64,000 nucleotides of DNA from Acrasis kona (GCA_026419775.2 JAOPGA020001810.1:79138-143137), one strand, 5' to 3'; shown: positions 20,020-31,280, counted from the first letter of the stretch. Numbers and translations: made by a program. Notes: a model not told the origin generated them from the sequence alone.

Positions 20020-21816
20020 TTATTTTTGGACGTAGTCCCTTTGGTCTTGAATCATGAATACAAACTCCTCCTCGTCAGTTATTAGAGCATTCCCTTGATT
20101 ATTAGAGGATTTATTTACTGTTATCAAAACCGCTATGGTATTACTTTGATCCTTTGTTGTCATGATGGTTTCAAGAGGGCTTGTAACACTCTTGTAAAAC
20201 TCGCCTTGGAGATTAGGAAAGTAATCTTGTATCAGTGTATTTTTGGATGGCTCTTCGAACAAATGATCAAATGGAGCATTTGTATGAATAATAGCTCCAC
20301 TAGAAGTAGTAATAGCAATACAATAAGGAATAGCATTTATCCAAGACCGCAGCTTCACGTCCTGACTCATAATTCGGTTCATAACTGTATTTAGAGCCTT
20401 CACCATCATAAAAAAAGAGAACTGAATATTCCTAACCTCGTATAATAGTGAATATCTTTGAGAAGGACCTTCAAGTGAAGAGTCAGATATCTGCTTCATT
20501 TGAAGGTCAAGTTTATTTAGTGGAAGGACAATAGCAGACGCCAGAAGTAGTGCAATTGCAACGAAGATTATCAAAGCGAATGCAGTTACCCCGATTGTAA
20601 CACCAATACTCTGATATACCTTCTCCATGATATCTTTATCAGGAATTGCAACAATAACTTTTAAATCAATATCACTACCATCAAAACCAGAGACTTGAAT
20701 CCAGTATCTTTGGTTGTTAACATCTAGAAAAGAAGATAAGTTGGTGATATTTATTGACCAACCATACTGGTTTTGTAGTAATTTTACAACAGATCTTACA
20801 ACAACATTACTAGAAGAGTTTGCAAAAATCATATTATACTTATCATCTGTAACATTTCCGGAAGATATTCCAACCAACAATGCATCTTTATTTATAATAA
20901 AAGAAATACCGTCAGTGGTACTATTTAATTTACGGAGAAATTGGTCGATGGCAAGAGTAGAATAGTCCACACCAAACACTGCCTTCAGACTACCATTTAC
21001 GTAAAATGGTGCTGCTGATGTAATTGTAATCAAACCAGAGAATGCATCAACATAAAGATCAGTGAATATTGGTCCCTTCATAATGGCAGATTTTATGTAC
21101 CATGGCCTTTGAGTTGGTGCATATGTCAATGGCTCGTAGGCACCACTTATGATTGCACCAGTAATATTATTTGCTTTGTAAGCGTACATCAAGGTGTCGC
21201 TTGCCAACCTTTGTCTGTAAACAATATCGCTCCCTTCTACACCATAATAAAAGTTTTCATCAAGAGGCGTCGCCACGTAGACTGCAGCAATGTTTGGAGA
21301 GGTACCTGTAAAACTTGGTGCGTTTCTGGTACCTAATAATAGATGAGCAAGTAATATTCTACTTGACTCTGGACTGTAGTCATTAGGATCTACCATAAAG
21401 GCGGTGATACCCATGGAATTTATTAAAGGTGGTGTTGATAGAATTAGTGAGCACTGTTGAAGAATACCTGAACTAATTTGATCCTGTAGTCTTCTCGCAA
21501 TTGTCATGATGGTGACAAAAGACATTGAGAATCCTATGGCCCAGATAATAGCAACTATTGCAACTATCTGTAAAACGTAAAAGAATGGTAGTAGTACACA
21601 GAGAGAACACAGTCTTTGCCATGTTTTGTTGGATTCGAACTTCCTCCTAATTATCTGGTCTGTACTTGTTTGGATGCTGTCTGCCACGCTTCTACCCTTT
21701 TGAACAGCCATGCTACTTGTTTGAGCCCTCAGAGATTGAGAAGTATCAAAGATACCTTCGCCAGTGCTTGATACAGGGGTGCCCCAAGGAGAATCTGGTG
21801 TAGATGATGATGACAT
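20020..21816 (-). CDS. dCache-HAMP-PAS membrane sensor protein without a visible effector domain
   Basis: The 598-aa product has a cytosolic Ser-rich N-terminus, TM1 (about 71-104), an extracellular double-Cache domain (about 105-400) with the diagnostic QRPWYIKSA at 237-245, TM2 (404-432), a HAMP-like segment (432-485) and a PAS-like domain (about 488-595). Cache domains bind small extracellular ligands such as amino acids. In heterolobosean amoebae similar arrangements usually continue into an adenylyl/guanylyl cyclase. Here the ORF stops straight after the PAS-like part, so the output domain is missing or supplied by a partner. ATG at 21816. Confidence 0.75.
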   Translation of the reverse strand: MSSSSTPDSPWGTPVSSTGEGIFDTSQSLRAQTSSMAVQKGRSVADSIQTSTDQIIRRKFESNKTWQRLCSLCVLLPFFYVLQIVAIVAIIWAIGFSMSFVTIMTIARRLQDQISSGILQQCSLILSTPPLINSMGITAFMVDPNDYSPESSRILLAHLLLGTRNAPSFTGTSPNIAAVYVATPLDENFYYGVEGSDIVYRQRLASDTLMYAYKANNITGAIISGAYEPLTYAPTQRPWYIKSAIMKGPIFTDLYVDAFSGLITITSAAPFYVNGSLKAVFGVDYSTLAIDQFLRKLNSTTDGISFIINKDALLVGISSGNVTDDKYNMIFANSSSNVVVRSVVKLLQNQYGWSINITNLSSFLDVNNQRYWIQVSGFDGSDIDLKVIVAIPDKDIMEKVYQSIGVTIGVTAFALIIFVAIALLLASAIVLPLNKLDLQMKQISDSSLEGPSQRYSLLYEVRNIQFSFFMMVKALNTVMNRIMSQDVKLRSWINAIPYCIAITTSSGAIIHTNAPFDHLFEEPSKNTLIQDYFPNLQGEFYKSVTSPLETIMTTKDQSNTIAVLITVNKSSNNQGNALITDEEEFVFMIQDQRDYVQK

Positions 21817-21832
21817 GATTTTTGATTAAATG

Positions 21833-22842
21833 AAAGACCCATCATTACTTTTCACCTTGATCCAGCAACTTCGTTAATGAAACATCACTTGGCCATCCAA
21901 TCATCACGAATTGTACAATTTTGGTCAAAAGCGGACTTTATTGCGTGAATTCAAACTTGATAGAACTAAAGTCAATGAAAAGACAAGCCACATCTATCTG
22001 CACACTAAACACTTCTTCTGCGATTGAAATAAATGTAGATAATGTTTCATACTGGAATGTTTTTATTTTTTAAATCCCATCACAAACACACAATACAACT
22101 GTGATTCAACATTAATCAACTGTATAATTAACATTTGATGGAACTTTATTATCAGGTTCTTCGACATGGATAAAGCAGTCCTGCAAAGAATCCCAAAACA
22201 ATACAAGCGTGGTGTTTTCTGGGCGCGATGGCTTTTAGCTTATTACAATGAAATTAGGCAATTTCGGTGTACCAAATTACTGGCTCCGTATTGATTTGAA
22301 TCTACCCTCGTGGCCGAGTGCAGATCTAGTTTTATTTTTAATTTTGTGAGTCATATCAATCTTGAAGATTACAGAGTAGAATATCCCTGTTATTAAACCT
22401 GTCCCGCACCATCGAATAAATCCAACGTGTGTAAAATCTCATAACCACCATTAGACTTAGAAGCCAACAGGAATTATTTTACAAAAAGTGGGATAATTCC
22501 ACCCCTGTTTATTACACAATCACCTTCCTTCCAATAGAGGTGTTGAGTACATTTCAATTATTAATATCGAACCTTCGTTGATTGCAGGATAGTACGATTC
22601 TACTAATGGGGAAGTAACTGACAGTTTAAAAATACTATTTCCAATCAAATTCAATCAAAATACATAATTCTGTCTATAAATAAACTATAAGATTTGAAGT
22701 TCAGTTAGAAACAAACAAAAAATAAACTTCGTTGAAAGAACATCACAGTAACAATTCAACATTCAAATCTTACCAGAGAACTCAAGCTGTATACATTCAT
22801 TAATATCACATTATCACCAAGACGACGAAACATTCATAAATC
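21833..22842. other. About 1 kb without a gene
   Basis: AT-rich DNA between two divergent genes, presumably holding both promoters. No open frame, RNA gene or repeat stands out. The piece cgtggccgagtgcagat near 22308 resembles a tRNA D-arm but has no matching remainder. Confidence 0.5.
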
Positions 22843-23800
22843 ATGTTATCCATAAATACTATTGTACAAAGCCCTGCTGTTATGATGGACCATAATTACA
22901 TTTTTGGAACCCAAGAAGCAGCCTCAAAGATGTCCGCCAGTTTACCCACCCAAGACTTCAACTTGAGAGCGACCCAGCTCTCAATCCAGACCGACCAAGG
23001 CCTTCAGGGGAGGAAGTTGTGTTTTTAGCGTCCAAGATTCCAACAAAAAAGCCTCCACGCCATTGCCCCGCCTAATTACAGACCATTCCTTCCTTAACGC
23101 CAATGAGTCACAAGCAGATACTAAATCCCCATGCGCCACTCTAGAAGATGGCGTCATAAGAGAATACAATCCTGAGAGCAAGCGTACCCTACATGCACTA
23201 CAAGTATACTCAAGAACATTTTGCAGCCAGGTTGATTTAAGTCCTAGTTGCATTAAGCAGTATCTACGTGAGGACAAATACTTTATGTTATGCCTGCCTG
23301 ACCAACAAGACCGGGACAAGATTATTGCATGCGCATTCTTAGCTGAACTAAGCAATGGTTTCGTCATGCTTGAATACTTGTTCGTTGATCAACAGAGGAG
23401 CGGAAAGGGTGTTGGTACCAAGTTTTTTAACCAAATAAAAGACTTCCTTCGCCTTCGTATGAACTGTAGATACATTATGCTTGAATGCTTGAAGCGTCTT
23501 GTAGGTTGGTATTCACGTATGGGTGCTCAAGATCCAAAACTCAACAGACAACATTGGGTGAAGCGCATATCTGACCATTACAGAGACAACCGACTTATCG
23601 ACACCACAGAGGAACAAAAACTCTTCACAATTTTGATTGCACCACTAGTCAACTCTGAAACACTACCTAAAAACGATACCATCAAAGAGCAGTTGCACTA
23701 TGTACGCCACGAAATACAAAAAATGAAGAAGAGCGAGGAATGCACTGTAAGCTTATGCGGCGCGGACGAGAAAGTACAAGTGTGGGCGTTAGACGAGTGA
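22843..23800 (+). CDS. GNAT-family N-acetyltransferase-like protein (frame break or unseen intron near the N-terminus)
   Basis: The main frame (open from 22967 to 23800) encodes a GNAT domain: IIACAFLAEL (beta-4), then MLEYLFVDQQRSGKGVGTKFF with the acetyl-CoA-binding R/Q-x2-G-x-G motif as RSGKGVG, then CRYIMLEC and GWYSRMGA. It lacks an early ATG. The only good start is ATG 22843 in a different frame, which encodes MLSINTIVQSPAVMM and runs to 23028. A one-base indel between 22967 and 23028, or a small intron without a consensus donor, would join them. The substrate is unknown. The C-terminal 60 residues are helical and charged. Confidence 0.6.
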
Positions 23801-23894
23801 AAACAACTTTATGTACAAATAAATGTAAATTTTAATACTGTAACCATCACATTCATCAAACCCAATACACATATACTTTTAACAAAATTCTTTT

Positions 23895-25610
23895 TTATTT
23901 CAACTTGTATACATCATTATACTTTTCAGTCAAATACTTGACAAAGTGACTTGCATTCAACTTTTCCCCAGTAGCTTCCTCCAACAACTTGTTAGCATTC
24001 AATGTGACGCTGCCCTTCTTGTGAACATTTTCTCCCAACCACTTGCAAATCTCTCCATACTCTGCCTTCTTAATCCACTCATCAATTTGAGGTAAACTTG
24101 CTAATTGAGCGGCATACATGGCTCCAAGTGTATAAGTAGGGAAGTATCCAAATGCTCCGCTTGACCAATGAACATCCTGAAGGACGCCCGTTGAGTCGTT
24201 GGTTGGTTCAATTCCCAAATAGTCCTTCATTTTTTGGTTCCAAATGGTTGGAAGGTCGTCCACGTTTATGGATCCATCGAATAGTCCCTTTTCAATTTCA
24301 AAGCGAAGAATAATGTGTAGAGGGTATGTGACTTCGTCGGCTTCAACGCGGATCAGGTTGTCAAAGTCTAGTGCGTTTGCTGCTTGATAAATTTCTTCGG
24401 GTGGACTGTCGCGGATGTGAGGGAATGTTGAGCGAATGTTGTTCCATTGTTTTTCCCAGAATGATTTACTTAGCAATACGTGTCTTTCCCAGAATAAACT
24501 CTAAAACTGTGAATGGAGGGGAATGAAAATTAACTTACTTGTGATTCATGGAAACCCATGCTGAGTGGTTGTGACACTGGCTGACCAAGATGATCTGGAT
24601 TTAATTGTGCTTCGTACAGTGCATGACCACTTTCATGAATGGTTCCAGCAAGTCCTTGTAAGAATTCATCATTTCTGAATCTTGAAGTGATGCGGACATC
24701 AGTGGTGCTGATTCCAATGGTAAAGGGATGAGCCGAAACGTCCAGACGACCAGTGTCGAAACTGAATTGAGCAACCTCTGTGGCGACACGCTTGTTTAAC
24801 TCTTCCTGCTTCTTTACATCAAAACCGGTCACTGTGTCTTTCTGTAAAAAAATGTTAAAAATGTTCAACGAATTGTCACCTACTAAAATGGAGCAGTCTA
24901 CAGCTCTTCCATTCTTTCTGATCTCTGCAATGAGTGGCACTAACACTTTTTTGACTTCATCAAAAACAGATTGGATTTGATCTGTTGTGAGCTCTGTTAC
25001 GTATAATTAAGCAACGTTAAGGGGCATTAAGAATTTTACCTGGTTCATAATCATCAAGTAGTGCATCATAGACGGGCAACTTTGGGTGGACTAATGCTGC
25101 TATTTCTTTCCTGAGCTCTATCCACCTCTTTAGAATGGGTGCAAACTTTGAAAAGTTTGATTCCTTCTTTGCTTCAACCTATAAGGTGTTAGGGAGAGAT
25201 AAAGTGGAACACAAACCCAGCATTGGAATCCAGTGCTGCTTAATTTAGAACACTCTTCCACAAGGTTTTTTGGTACCTTAACCTTCTTATCGTAATCCTT
25301 GCGAATTAAATAGACATTTTTTCTTTCATACTCATTTAGCTCATTTAGGTCTGACTTTTCCAACTCTTGAAGGTATCTAGACGTAAGTTATAAAAAAACA
25401 AGAATAAGAGAATTACTCGTTGATGCTGCTATCGGTCTCTAGATCGTGTAACATTCCGCTTATGACAGCCATTTGTTCCCCACGAACATCAGAGCTTTTT
25501 GGTGGCATAACAACCTGTTGATCCCATTCAAGTACACCATTTATGCCCCTTAAGTAGTGTGCCTTTAAAACTAAACTTGTGAGTTTCGTGTATGTTTGTC
25601 TCAATGACAT
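23895..25610 (-). CDS. M32-family zinc metallocarboxypeptidase (thermostable carboxypeptidase 1-like), six exons
   Basis: Exons (in order) 25417-25610, 25217-25376, 25040-25178, 24884-24993, 24539-24841 and 23895-24500 join to 503 aa, the normal M32 length. Introns are 38-46 nt, all GT..AG. The zinc-binding HESGH motif of GTIHESGHALYEAQ lies in exon 5, followed by LSMGFHESQ and, across the last intron, LFWERHV. GRLDVSAHPFT and the DVRIT segment are also typical. The enzymes remove C-terminal residues from peptides in the cytosol. M32 is widespread in bacteria and archaea and patchy in eukaryotes (kinetoplastids, heteroloboseans). Intron 4 (24842-24883) is a multiple of three and stop-free, so retention is possible. 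Confidence 0.85.
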
Positions 25611-25747
25611 TTTGTTTTCTGGTTGTCCTTCTTGATCAAGAAATAAAGCAAGGACCAAATTATTATAAAACGAACAAACGATCAAATCTGTTTATATAAA
25701 GACAAGAAAAGTAACAAAAGAAAGAACAACAAATGTAACGCTTTTAT

Positions 25748-27316
25748 TTACATACATAACAGGGACAACATCAAACTCACCAAAATAACTACAAAAGTAG
25801 GTGTGCAAGATCTACCAGCACTCCTTACTGAATCGGTGGGGCTAATGGTTGTGGCGGGTGCAACTGTAGTTGTTGGTAAATTTGAAGAAGGTATTTTTGA
25901 GAGATCATATCCAGGCAATGTTGGTGGAGCATTAGTTGATATGGGTCTTGTTGACACTATACCTGCTAGTGTGGTAGTTGGTACAGCGGTTGTTGTACTC
26001 ATAGCGGTTGTTGTACTCATAGAATTTGTTGTTGAAGCTACTGTTGTTGTAGGTGACCTTGTAGTAGTTGGAACAGCAGTTGTGGTTGTTGAGGTAACTG
26101 TGGTAGTAATTGGAGCTGCTGTGGTTGTGGGCACGGCAGTAGTTGTTGGAATAACTGTAGTTGTAATTGGCCCTACTGTGGTTGTCGAAGGTATTGTTGT
26201 AGTTGGAGCGACTGTGGTAGTTGGTGCTACAGTAGTTGTGATTGGAGCAGATGTTGTTGTAGTTGGTGCAACAGTAGTAGTTGAAGCAGCTGTAGTGGTT
26301 GTATGCGCGGCAGTGGTAGTTGAAGCGACTGTAGTAATAATTGGAACAACAGTAGTTGTAGTTGGAACGGCTGTAGTGGTAGTTGGAACTACCATTGTTG
26401 TAGTTGGAGCGACGGTGGTAGTAGGGGCCACAGTTGTCGTAGTTGATGGAGGTAACGTAGTGGTAGGTCTAACAGGGCTAGTAATACCACCAAACACTGG
26501 TGGATCGGTTGCAATCTCCACTCCTGTAGATTTGTAATCCAAATCTACAAAAGTAGCTGGGGATGATGCTGTGTTATCTTTGATGAACTGAACCATACTG
26601 GCTACTTTACCAACCACCGCATCAGGTTGTTTAACACCACAATCTCCGTCATGAGAGTAACTTCCAATTCCAACTGAAACCCACTTAGAATATCCAGATG
26701 GCTTTACTACAAAAGGAATACCTGAGTCGCCTGCACAAGTGTTCAACTTTACATTGTTTGTGCAAAGTGATACCGAAGAATCATAGGATGAGAATTTACA
26801 CTCATCATGACTGGCAACTGTTGTGATGCCCTTATGTAGTCTTGTGGTTCCTGTTTGTGCGGCAATCTGTCCATACCCTGCAATGTTCATTTCTGTACCC
26901 ACAGGTGGTGCTTGTAATCCAATTGACATGAACTCTATAGATCCGGAAACTTCTTGAACTGGAGTTGAAAGTTCGAATACTGCTACGTCGTTGTAATTGA
27001 ATCCTTTTGAACCAAAGTCGGCAGGTCTTATGGTATTGGTAATATCACGTAGGTCTGAGATGGTGTAGTTCTTGTAGTCTGTTTTACCGATAATGACTTT
27101 GTACGTCTGACCAAATGAACAGTGACCTGCGGTTAGAATGTACTTGTTGGAAATAAGACCTCCACCGCAAGAGTAAGAGTTTTCTGTCCAGGGGTTTACC
27201 ATAATGTGGACCATGTAGGGATAAGCATTAATCGTGGTTTCAATACCGTTGAATATGGCCAGAGTGAGACTGCAGCATAATGCTAAAGCAAGAACAGCAA
27301 GTACTCTCTCCTTCAT
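25748..27316 (-). CDS. Trypsin-like serine protease with Thr-rich mucin stalk and C-terminal hydrophobic anchor
   Basis: ATG 27316 starts a signal peptide (KERVLAVLALALCCSL). A second ATG at 27391 is in frame but adds a non-signal leader. The S1 protease domain has the triad His in LTAGHC, Asp in YNDVAVFEL and Ser in CAGDSGIPF. About 240 residues of TTTVAPTTT-type repeats follow, a heavily O-glycosylated stalk. The protein ends in a hydrophobic tail (FVVILVSLMLSLLCM) after a small-residue region, fitting a GPI signal. It is probably a cell-surface protease. The specificity pocket cannot be assigned with certainty. The Thr repeats are repetitive DNA and may vary in copy number. Confidence 0.8.
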   Translation of the reverse strand: MKERVLAVLALALCCSLTLAIFNGIETTINAYPYMVHIMVNPWTENSYSCGGGLISNKYILTAGHCSFGQTYKVIIGKTDYKNYTISDLRDITNTIRPADFGSKGFNYNDVAVFELSTPVQEVSGSIEFMSIGLQAPPVGTEMNIAGYGQIAAQTGTTRLHKGITTVASHDECKFSSYDSSVSLCTNNVKLNTCAGDSGIPFVVKPSGYSKWVSVGIGSYSHDGDCGVKQPDAVVGKVASMVQFIKDNTASSPATFVDLDYKSTGVEIATDPPVFGGITSPVRPTTTLPPSTTTTVAPTTTVAPTTTMVVPTTTTAVPTTTTVVPIITTVASTTTAAHTTTTAASTTTVAPTTTTSAPITTTVAPTTTVAPTTTIPSTTTVGPITTTVIPTTTAVPTTTAAPITTTVTSTTTTAVPTTTRSPTTTVASTTNSMSTTTAMSTTTAVPTTTLAGIVSTRPISTNAPPTLPGYDLSKIPSSNLPTTTVAPATTISPTDSVRSAGRSCTPTFVVILVSLMLSLLCM

Positions 27317-27730
27317 ATATCCAATATTGTTGTTTTTTGGTATGGCCAGCCGAGTCAGGGTTACAACAAATAGGTGTGAATCATTCGACATTTGACGTCA
27401 GGTAATCCTTTAAATGACAAAACAATCACAATTATGGTAATATGAAACCAACATGGACAACAATTATTTATTACAATGTCGCAATGCCCGGAGCTCATTA
27501 TGTTTGAACTGTTCAAATAAATATAGCAAGTATCCGGATCACTTAGTGTCCATAAAGCTTTCAAATAGTATTGAGTGATTTGGTGTCCTCTTATACAATT
27601 CACGCAGCAGTTCGTATTTGGTTCCCACTCTGACGTTGCAGACTACTAGTTGCATCTATTGCTACTCACGATACTTCAACCACGAATCATAATATGATTT
27701 TAATTGTAAAACACATGGAGTGCTTAAGGT

Positions 27731-27997
27731 TTGATCAGAGTACAATGGCTTAAACTGCAAGACGATGGAAAGACTTTCTTTTCTGCCAAGCATTTTGATA
27801 ACCAATTTCGTAAACGTTATAACCTAATACAAGACTTGGAAGAAGGTGGTGACGACGAAATCACGAAATGGATGAACAGGGTCTTCCATAAGAGTCATGA
27901 ATTCATGATCCCCTCTGGTCGCACAAACCTCCTTGCCGGCTCCATCGCCTTTTACTGTAAATATGCCAGAGCCCACCTCGATCATCGTCTCATGTAA
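27731..27997 (+). CDS. Hypothetical ORF, C-terminal exon or fragment (88 codons)
   Basis: An open frame without an early ATG (first in-frame ATG at about codon 49) encodes a charged sequence ending FYCKYARAHLDHRLM. An upstream exon is likely but was not found. The stop lies inside a 185-bp sequence that is duplicated at 35825-36013, so this 3' end has been copied elsewhere. No family recognised. Confidence 0.3.
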   Translation: MIRVQWLKLQDDGKTFFSAKHFDNQFRKRYNLIQDLEEGGDDEITKWMNRVFHKSHEFMIPSGRTNLLAGSIAFYCKYARAHLDHRLM

Positions 27998-28169
27998 ATA
28001 TCACACATTGTTAAATTTTTTTTTGTCATCTTTTTGGGAAATTATTCAAATCACAAGGACGAAAGCATGCTAGAATTATCACTAACAATGTGAAAATTGT
28101 AAATCACCGTTGTTTACAAAGAAATTGTAACAGATACTGATTAAATTCGCACAGGCTTCCCGTCTTCTG
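27985..28169 (+). repeat. 185-bp dispersed repeat, copy A (copy B at 35825-36013)
   Basis: Begins at tcgtctcatgtaaatat and ends at cccgtcttctg. Copy B differs by a few substitutions and two small insertions. The repeat has no coding frame of its own apart from the end of the ORF at 27731-27997. Confidence 0.8.
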
Positions 28170-28324
28170 CAGTGTGGCTAAACCTTAATGACGGAGTTAT
28201 ATTTTTGCTCTTCTTAATTAGACTTATTCTCTTTTTTGTATTTCCAGAGTTATAAATAAGTATAAATTACCGAAAATGGCATGGTCAATAAAGTTATTGA
28301 ACGAACAAGAGAATTACATAAATT

Positions 28325-30109
28325 ATGAAGCACTCTTTATTGTACGTTACTGTACTACTAATGGCATCTTTTTGTAGAAAGTGTATGGATCGAAACCATA
28401 TTTCGGTCATGCTCGACAAATTTGATCCTCGTACTCTTGCAGGAGTCGATCACTTCATTCTCAGTGCGAACGTTGGCGAACTGAGTATCAATGACCTTAA
28501 CTGGGATGTCGCTGGAAGAGAAGGAGATGTGATAGTATTGGCATCAAATGCAGCATTCATGAAACTTGAACCCTACGCATTGAAAGCAATACCTTTTGTG
28601 GAAAGGATGACATTTACTGCAAACATTACACGTGTATCGCATAACTGCACGGATGTAAGTTGGGAGTTTGTCCTCAAACTCTTGCTGTCAGATTTCAATT
28701 CATATTATAAGGAAGGCAATCCTATTCGCCCTCTTAATCTTGCGGCCATCTCTTACATGTACAATGAAACATTCCGGTTCAATCCAAAAAGATGCTTGAT
28801 TGAAAAGAATTCAGACATTGAATGTGGTAGGGCGAAAAGTTCATTCAATTGGATATTATATTACTTGATCCCACTTTTCCAACTAGTGTTGATGATTTAT
28901 TTTACCATCATGTTATGTAGCGATAGTATTGACAAGATTAACTGTCTCCATGTGCTCTGCGCAATTTCTTCTACAGTTAGTCGATATTTAAAGAGAAATT
29001 ATATTTATCAATTTTTAAAGAGAAATTATAATCTTCAAAAATGTCCATCATGTTCAAAAAAAGAAGAGAATTTTGAACGAAAATTATATGTTTTTAGTAG
29101 GATCATTATATTACTAGTTATTCTTTTGGGATGTGGTTTGCACCTCTACTTATCGGATATCGGTTCTTTATGGATAGGTTTGTTAACATTATCATATTTA
29201 GTATGGGCAATGATGTCTTTATATTGTTTATGGAATGAAACAAAAGATGCAGGGAGAATATGTGTTATTATAATTGTAGTATTAGTAATTGTTTGTTATC
29301 TGTTTTTGGCGGTGGTGTTTGCCTATTGTACCCATCTTACAACACACCAGCCTCTTTTATATACTGTGCTTGAACCTATACTTAATACAATCATTGCACT
29401 TCTATCAATTCAAACAGAATCCTATTGTCAGAAAGACAAGAGCAGATGCAGTGATGAATACGGAATTGAAATGGAATCTGACGTTGCCACACTTCTAGAG
29501 CGTACCCCTGAGGGTGACACGAGTCCAGCCATAGCGGAGGATGAAAACAGTCAGAATATTGATGAACAGAACACTGCAGAGGAATTGAACAAAAACAGCC
29601 TTCCGGGTGAGAGCCCAGCCAAAATCAACCCAACCACTGTGGTGTCATCATTTGCCACTTACCCTTTGTATATTATAATATCAATGGTAATTCGAATTAT
29701 TCTTGGGTATGCTCAAGTTGTAAATCATATGCCCCTCCAGGCGTATAGTTTTTGTATTATTCTTTTGACAGCCTGGTCTGCAATGGACACTTATGCCAAC
29801 ATTGTCAAAATTATTCGTCTAAAAATCTCAAGTAGTACGGAAGAAGGAACGATAAGTGCCAAGATAACAAAGGAGTTTTATGAGAAGGACGGTGGATTGT
29901 CAATAATCTTCTTCTCTCTACTTAGCTTTGCACAATGCTTAATGATTATCATTGTTGTTTCATTTGGTGTCACAAATATAGGATCCTCCCCAGTAACTGT
30001 GATTTTGGCAGTACTTGCTTCAATTCCCAACTTCATACAAAAGTCTTTGTTGCCCTCGGATGTAGTTCCTAATATACAAACAACTTTGCCGGACAATGAC
30101 AGGGAATGA
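28325..30109 (+). CDS. Polytopic membrane protein, 594 aa, unknown family
   Basis: ATG at 28325 opens a signal sequence (LLYVTVLLMASF). An extracellular domain of about 160 residues with N-glycosylation sites follows, then about eight to nine hydrophobic segments starting near WILYYLIPLFQLVLMIY. A cytoplasmic acidic loop (about residues 375-440, ERTPEGDTSP..ENSQNIDEQN) separates the first and last TM groups. A CPSCSKKEE pair lies in a cytoplasmic loop. The layout resembles the seven-TM genes at either end of the first 15 kb, but no clear sequence similarity is visible. Function unknown. Confidence 0.65.
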   Translation: MKHSLLYVTVLLMASFCRKCMDRNHISVMLDKFDPRTLAGVDHFILSANVGELSINDLNWDVAGREGDVIVLASNAAFMKLEPYALKAIPFVERMTFTANITRVSHNCTDVSWEFVLKLLLSDFNSYYKEGNPIRPLNLAAISYMYNETFRFNPKRCLIEKNSDIECGRAKSSFNWILYYLIPLFQLVLMIYFTIMLCSDSIDKINCLHVLCAISSTVSRYLKRNYIYQFLKRNYNLQKCPSCSKKEENFERKLYVFSRIIILLVILLGCGLHLYLSDIGSLWIGLLTLSYLVWAMMSLYCLWNETKDAGRICVIIIVVLVIVCYLFLAVVFAYCTHLTTHQPLLYTVLEPILNTIIALLSIQTESYCQKDKSRCSDEYGIEMESDVATLLERTPEGDTSPAIAEDENSQNIDEQNTAEELNKNSLPGESPAKINPTTVVSSFATYPLYIIISMVIRIILGYAQVVNHMPLQAYSFCIILLTAWSAMDTYANIVKIIRLKISSSTEEGTISAKITKEFYEKDGGLSIIFFSLLSFAQCLMIIIVVSFGVTNIGSSPVTVILAVLASIPNFIQKSLLPSDVVPNIQTTLPDNDRE

Positions 30110-30254
30110 ATAAAAATCTGACTACATAAATCTTCATCAACACTTTTAAAATCAATTTTATATATACATTCTCGATCTAACCATTTCTCTCTCATAAAAT
30201 TTTTGATGGCAAGCACATTCTCTTAATCAGTTTTGTACATCCTCTGAACAGCTT

Positions 30255-31280
30255 CAATATTTGGTTTGTTTTATTCCAAGTATCAAAGGACCCATTGAAC
30301 TTCAATTTATACTTGTCAGTTCGTTCCGGGAACTCCATCGCTCTTCCACCTTGCAATTGATCTGATAACATCGATAGTCATTCCTTAAGCAACTCCTTCA
30401 GTAGCCCCACCAGGTCTTGCAGACTTTCCAGAATATGATTGAGGGTTGAAACCGGCGTACTGTACCACGGTCTTCAAAATTTGAGCATAACGTCGGAGAG
30501 TGAGCTGCTTTCCATTTTCATCTTTGAAAACGAAATCATCTGGTGTTGGAGAGCGACCAAATTGACGAGTTGCTGCATCAATATATTTTCGTAGAGCTGT
30601 GATGGGACATGTGTCCAGTCCAGAAGTCGAAGCCTCTATAGGCACCTTCGAGTCAGTTCCTTTACGATCAGTTTTGGTGACAAAGAGATCTACTGTAACT
30701 AATTCAATGCCAGATGGCAGACGAGACCATTTTAAGCCCTTGTGTTATAATTTGCAGAACTTGGTTGCTATCCAGTGTGTCCAACCAGAGTTGCGATAAA
30801 TCTCCGCTGACTTGTCCCCGGTCATCAGGTGGCTCACATCCGTAGATTCCGAAGAAATGGATTGTAAGAGCATCCACGGGATATTATCGTACCATTCGAA
30901 CGAGAATGGATTATATGGTGTACAGTTGGAAGTACCATTGACAAAGGGGGTACGTTGTTGATGGTTTGCATGTTCGATGCCCAAGGGTCCAAGAACGCAT
31001 CTCTCTTTCATTTGAATTGAGTGAGTGGTCCAGGCATAATTGATAGATATCTCTAGCAAGTTCTCCATCTTGTTCTCTGGTATGCGCAGTCCCCTATTTG
31101 GGTGTTGAACTCGACTCCTAAATGGATTAAGCACTGAGTCGGTTGCAGTTTGGTTTTTGATTCTGAAGTGATCCAACCTAAATCTTGGAAAACGTTCACG
31201 GCAATGTTTATGGAGCGAGAGCACGCTTCTCGAGACGGTGCTAAAATGACGATGTCGTCCAAATAGCTGTACGCCATCAT
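30255..31280 (-). mobile_element. Internally deleted DIRS-like retrotransposon copy
   Basis: In minus orientation this copy matches parts of the complete element at 57.4-61.7 kb: RT coding DNA (AYSYLDDIVILAPSREA), RNase H-side DNA, the end of the recombinase ORF (SYSGKSARPGGATEGV) and the 3' non-coding end. At least three internal segments are missing (corresponding to about 59228-59747, 59775-60040 and 60342-60826), and a further one near the 3' end (about 61230-61600). It cannot encode working proteins. Sequence identity to the complete copy is high, so it is young. Confidence 0.8.

Noticed and set aside
22300-22330. tRNA-Ser/Leu-like D-arm text
   Set aside because: No matching acceptor, anticodon or T arm follows within 120 bases.
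25803-26470. CRISPR-like or satellite array
   Set aside because: The periodicity comes from TTT-x-x codon repeats within a protein; units are not constant in spacing or sequence.
25803-26537. 244-codon plus-strand ORF of Val-rich repeats
   Set aside because: It is the antisense shadow of the Thr-rich stalk of the trypsin-like gene; repeat composition keeps both strands open.
27317-27391. Longer N-terminus of the trypsin-like protein from ATG 27391
   Set aside because: The added residues are polar and precede a canonical signal peptide, which must be N-terminal to work.
31053-31280. Separate RT gene at 31 kb
   Set aside because: It is part of the deleted DIRS copy and matches 58995-59220 of the complete element.
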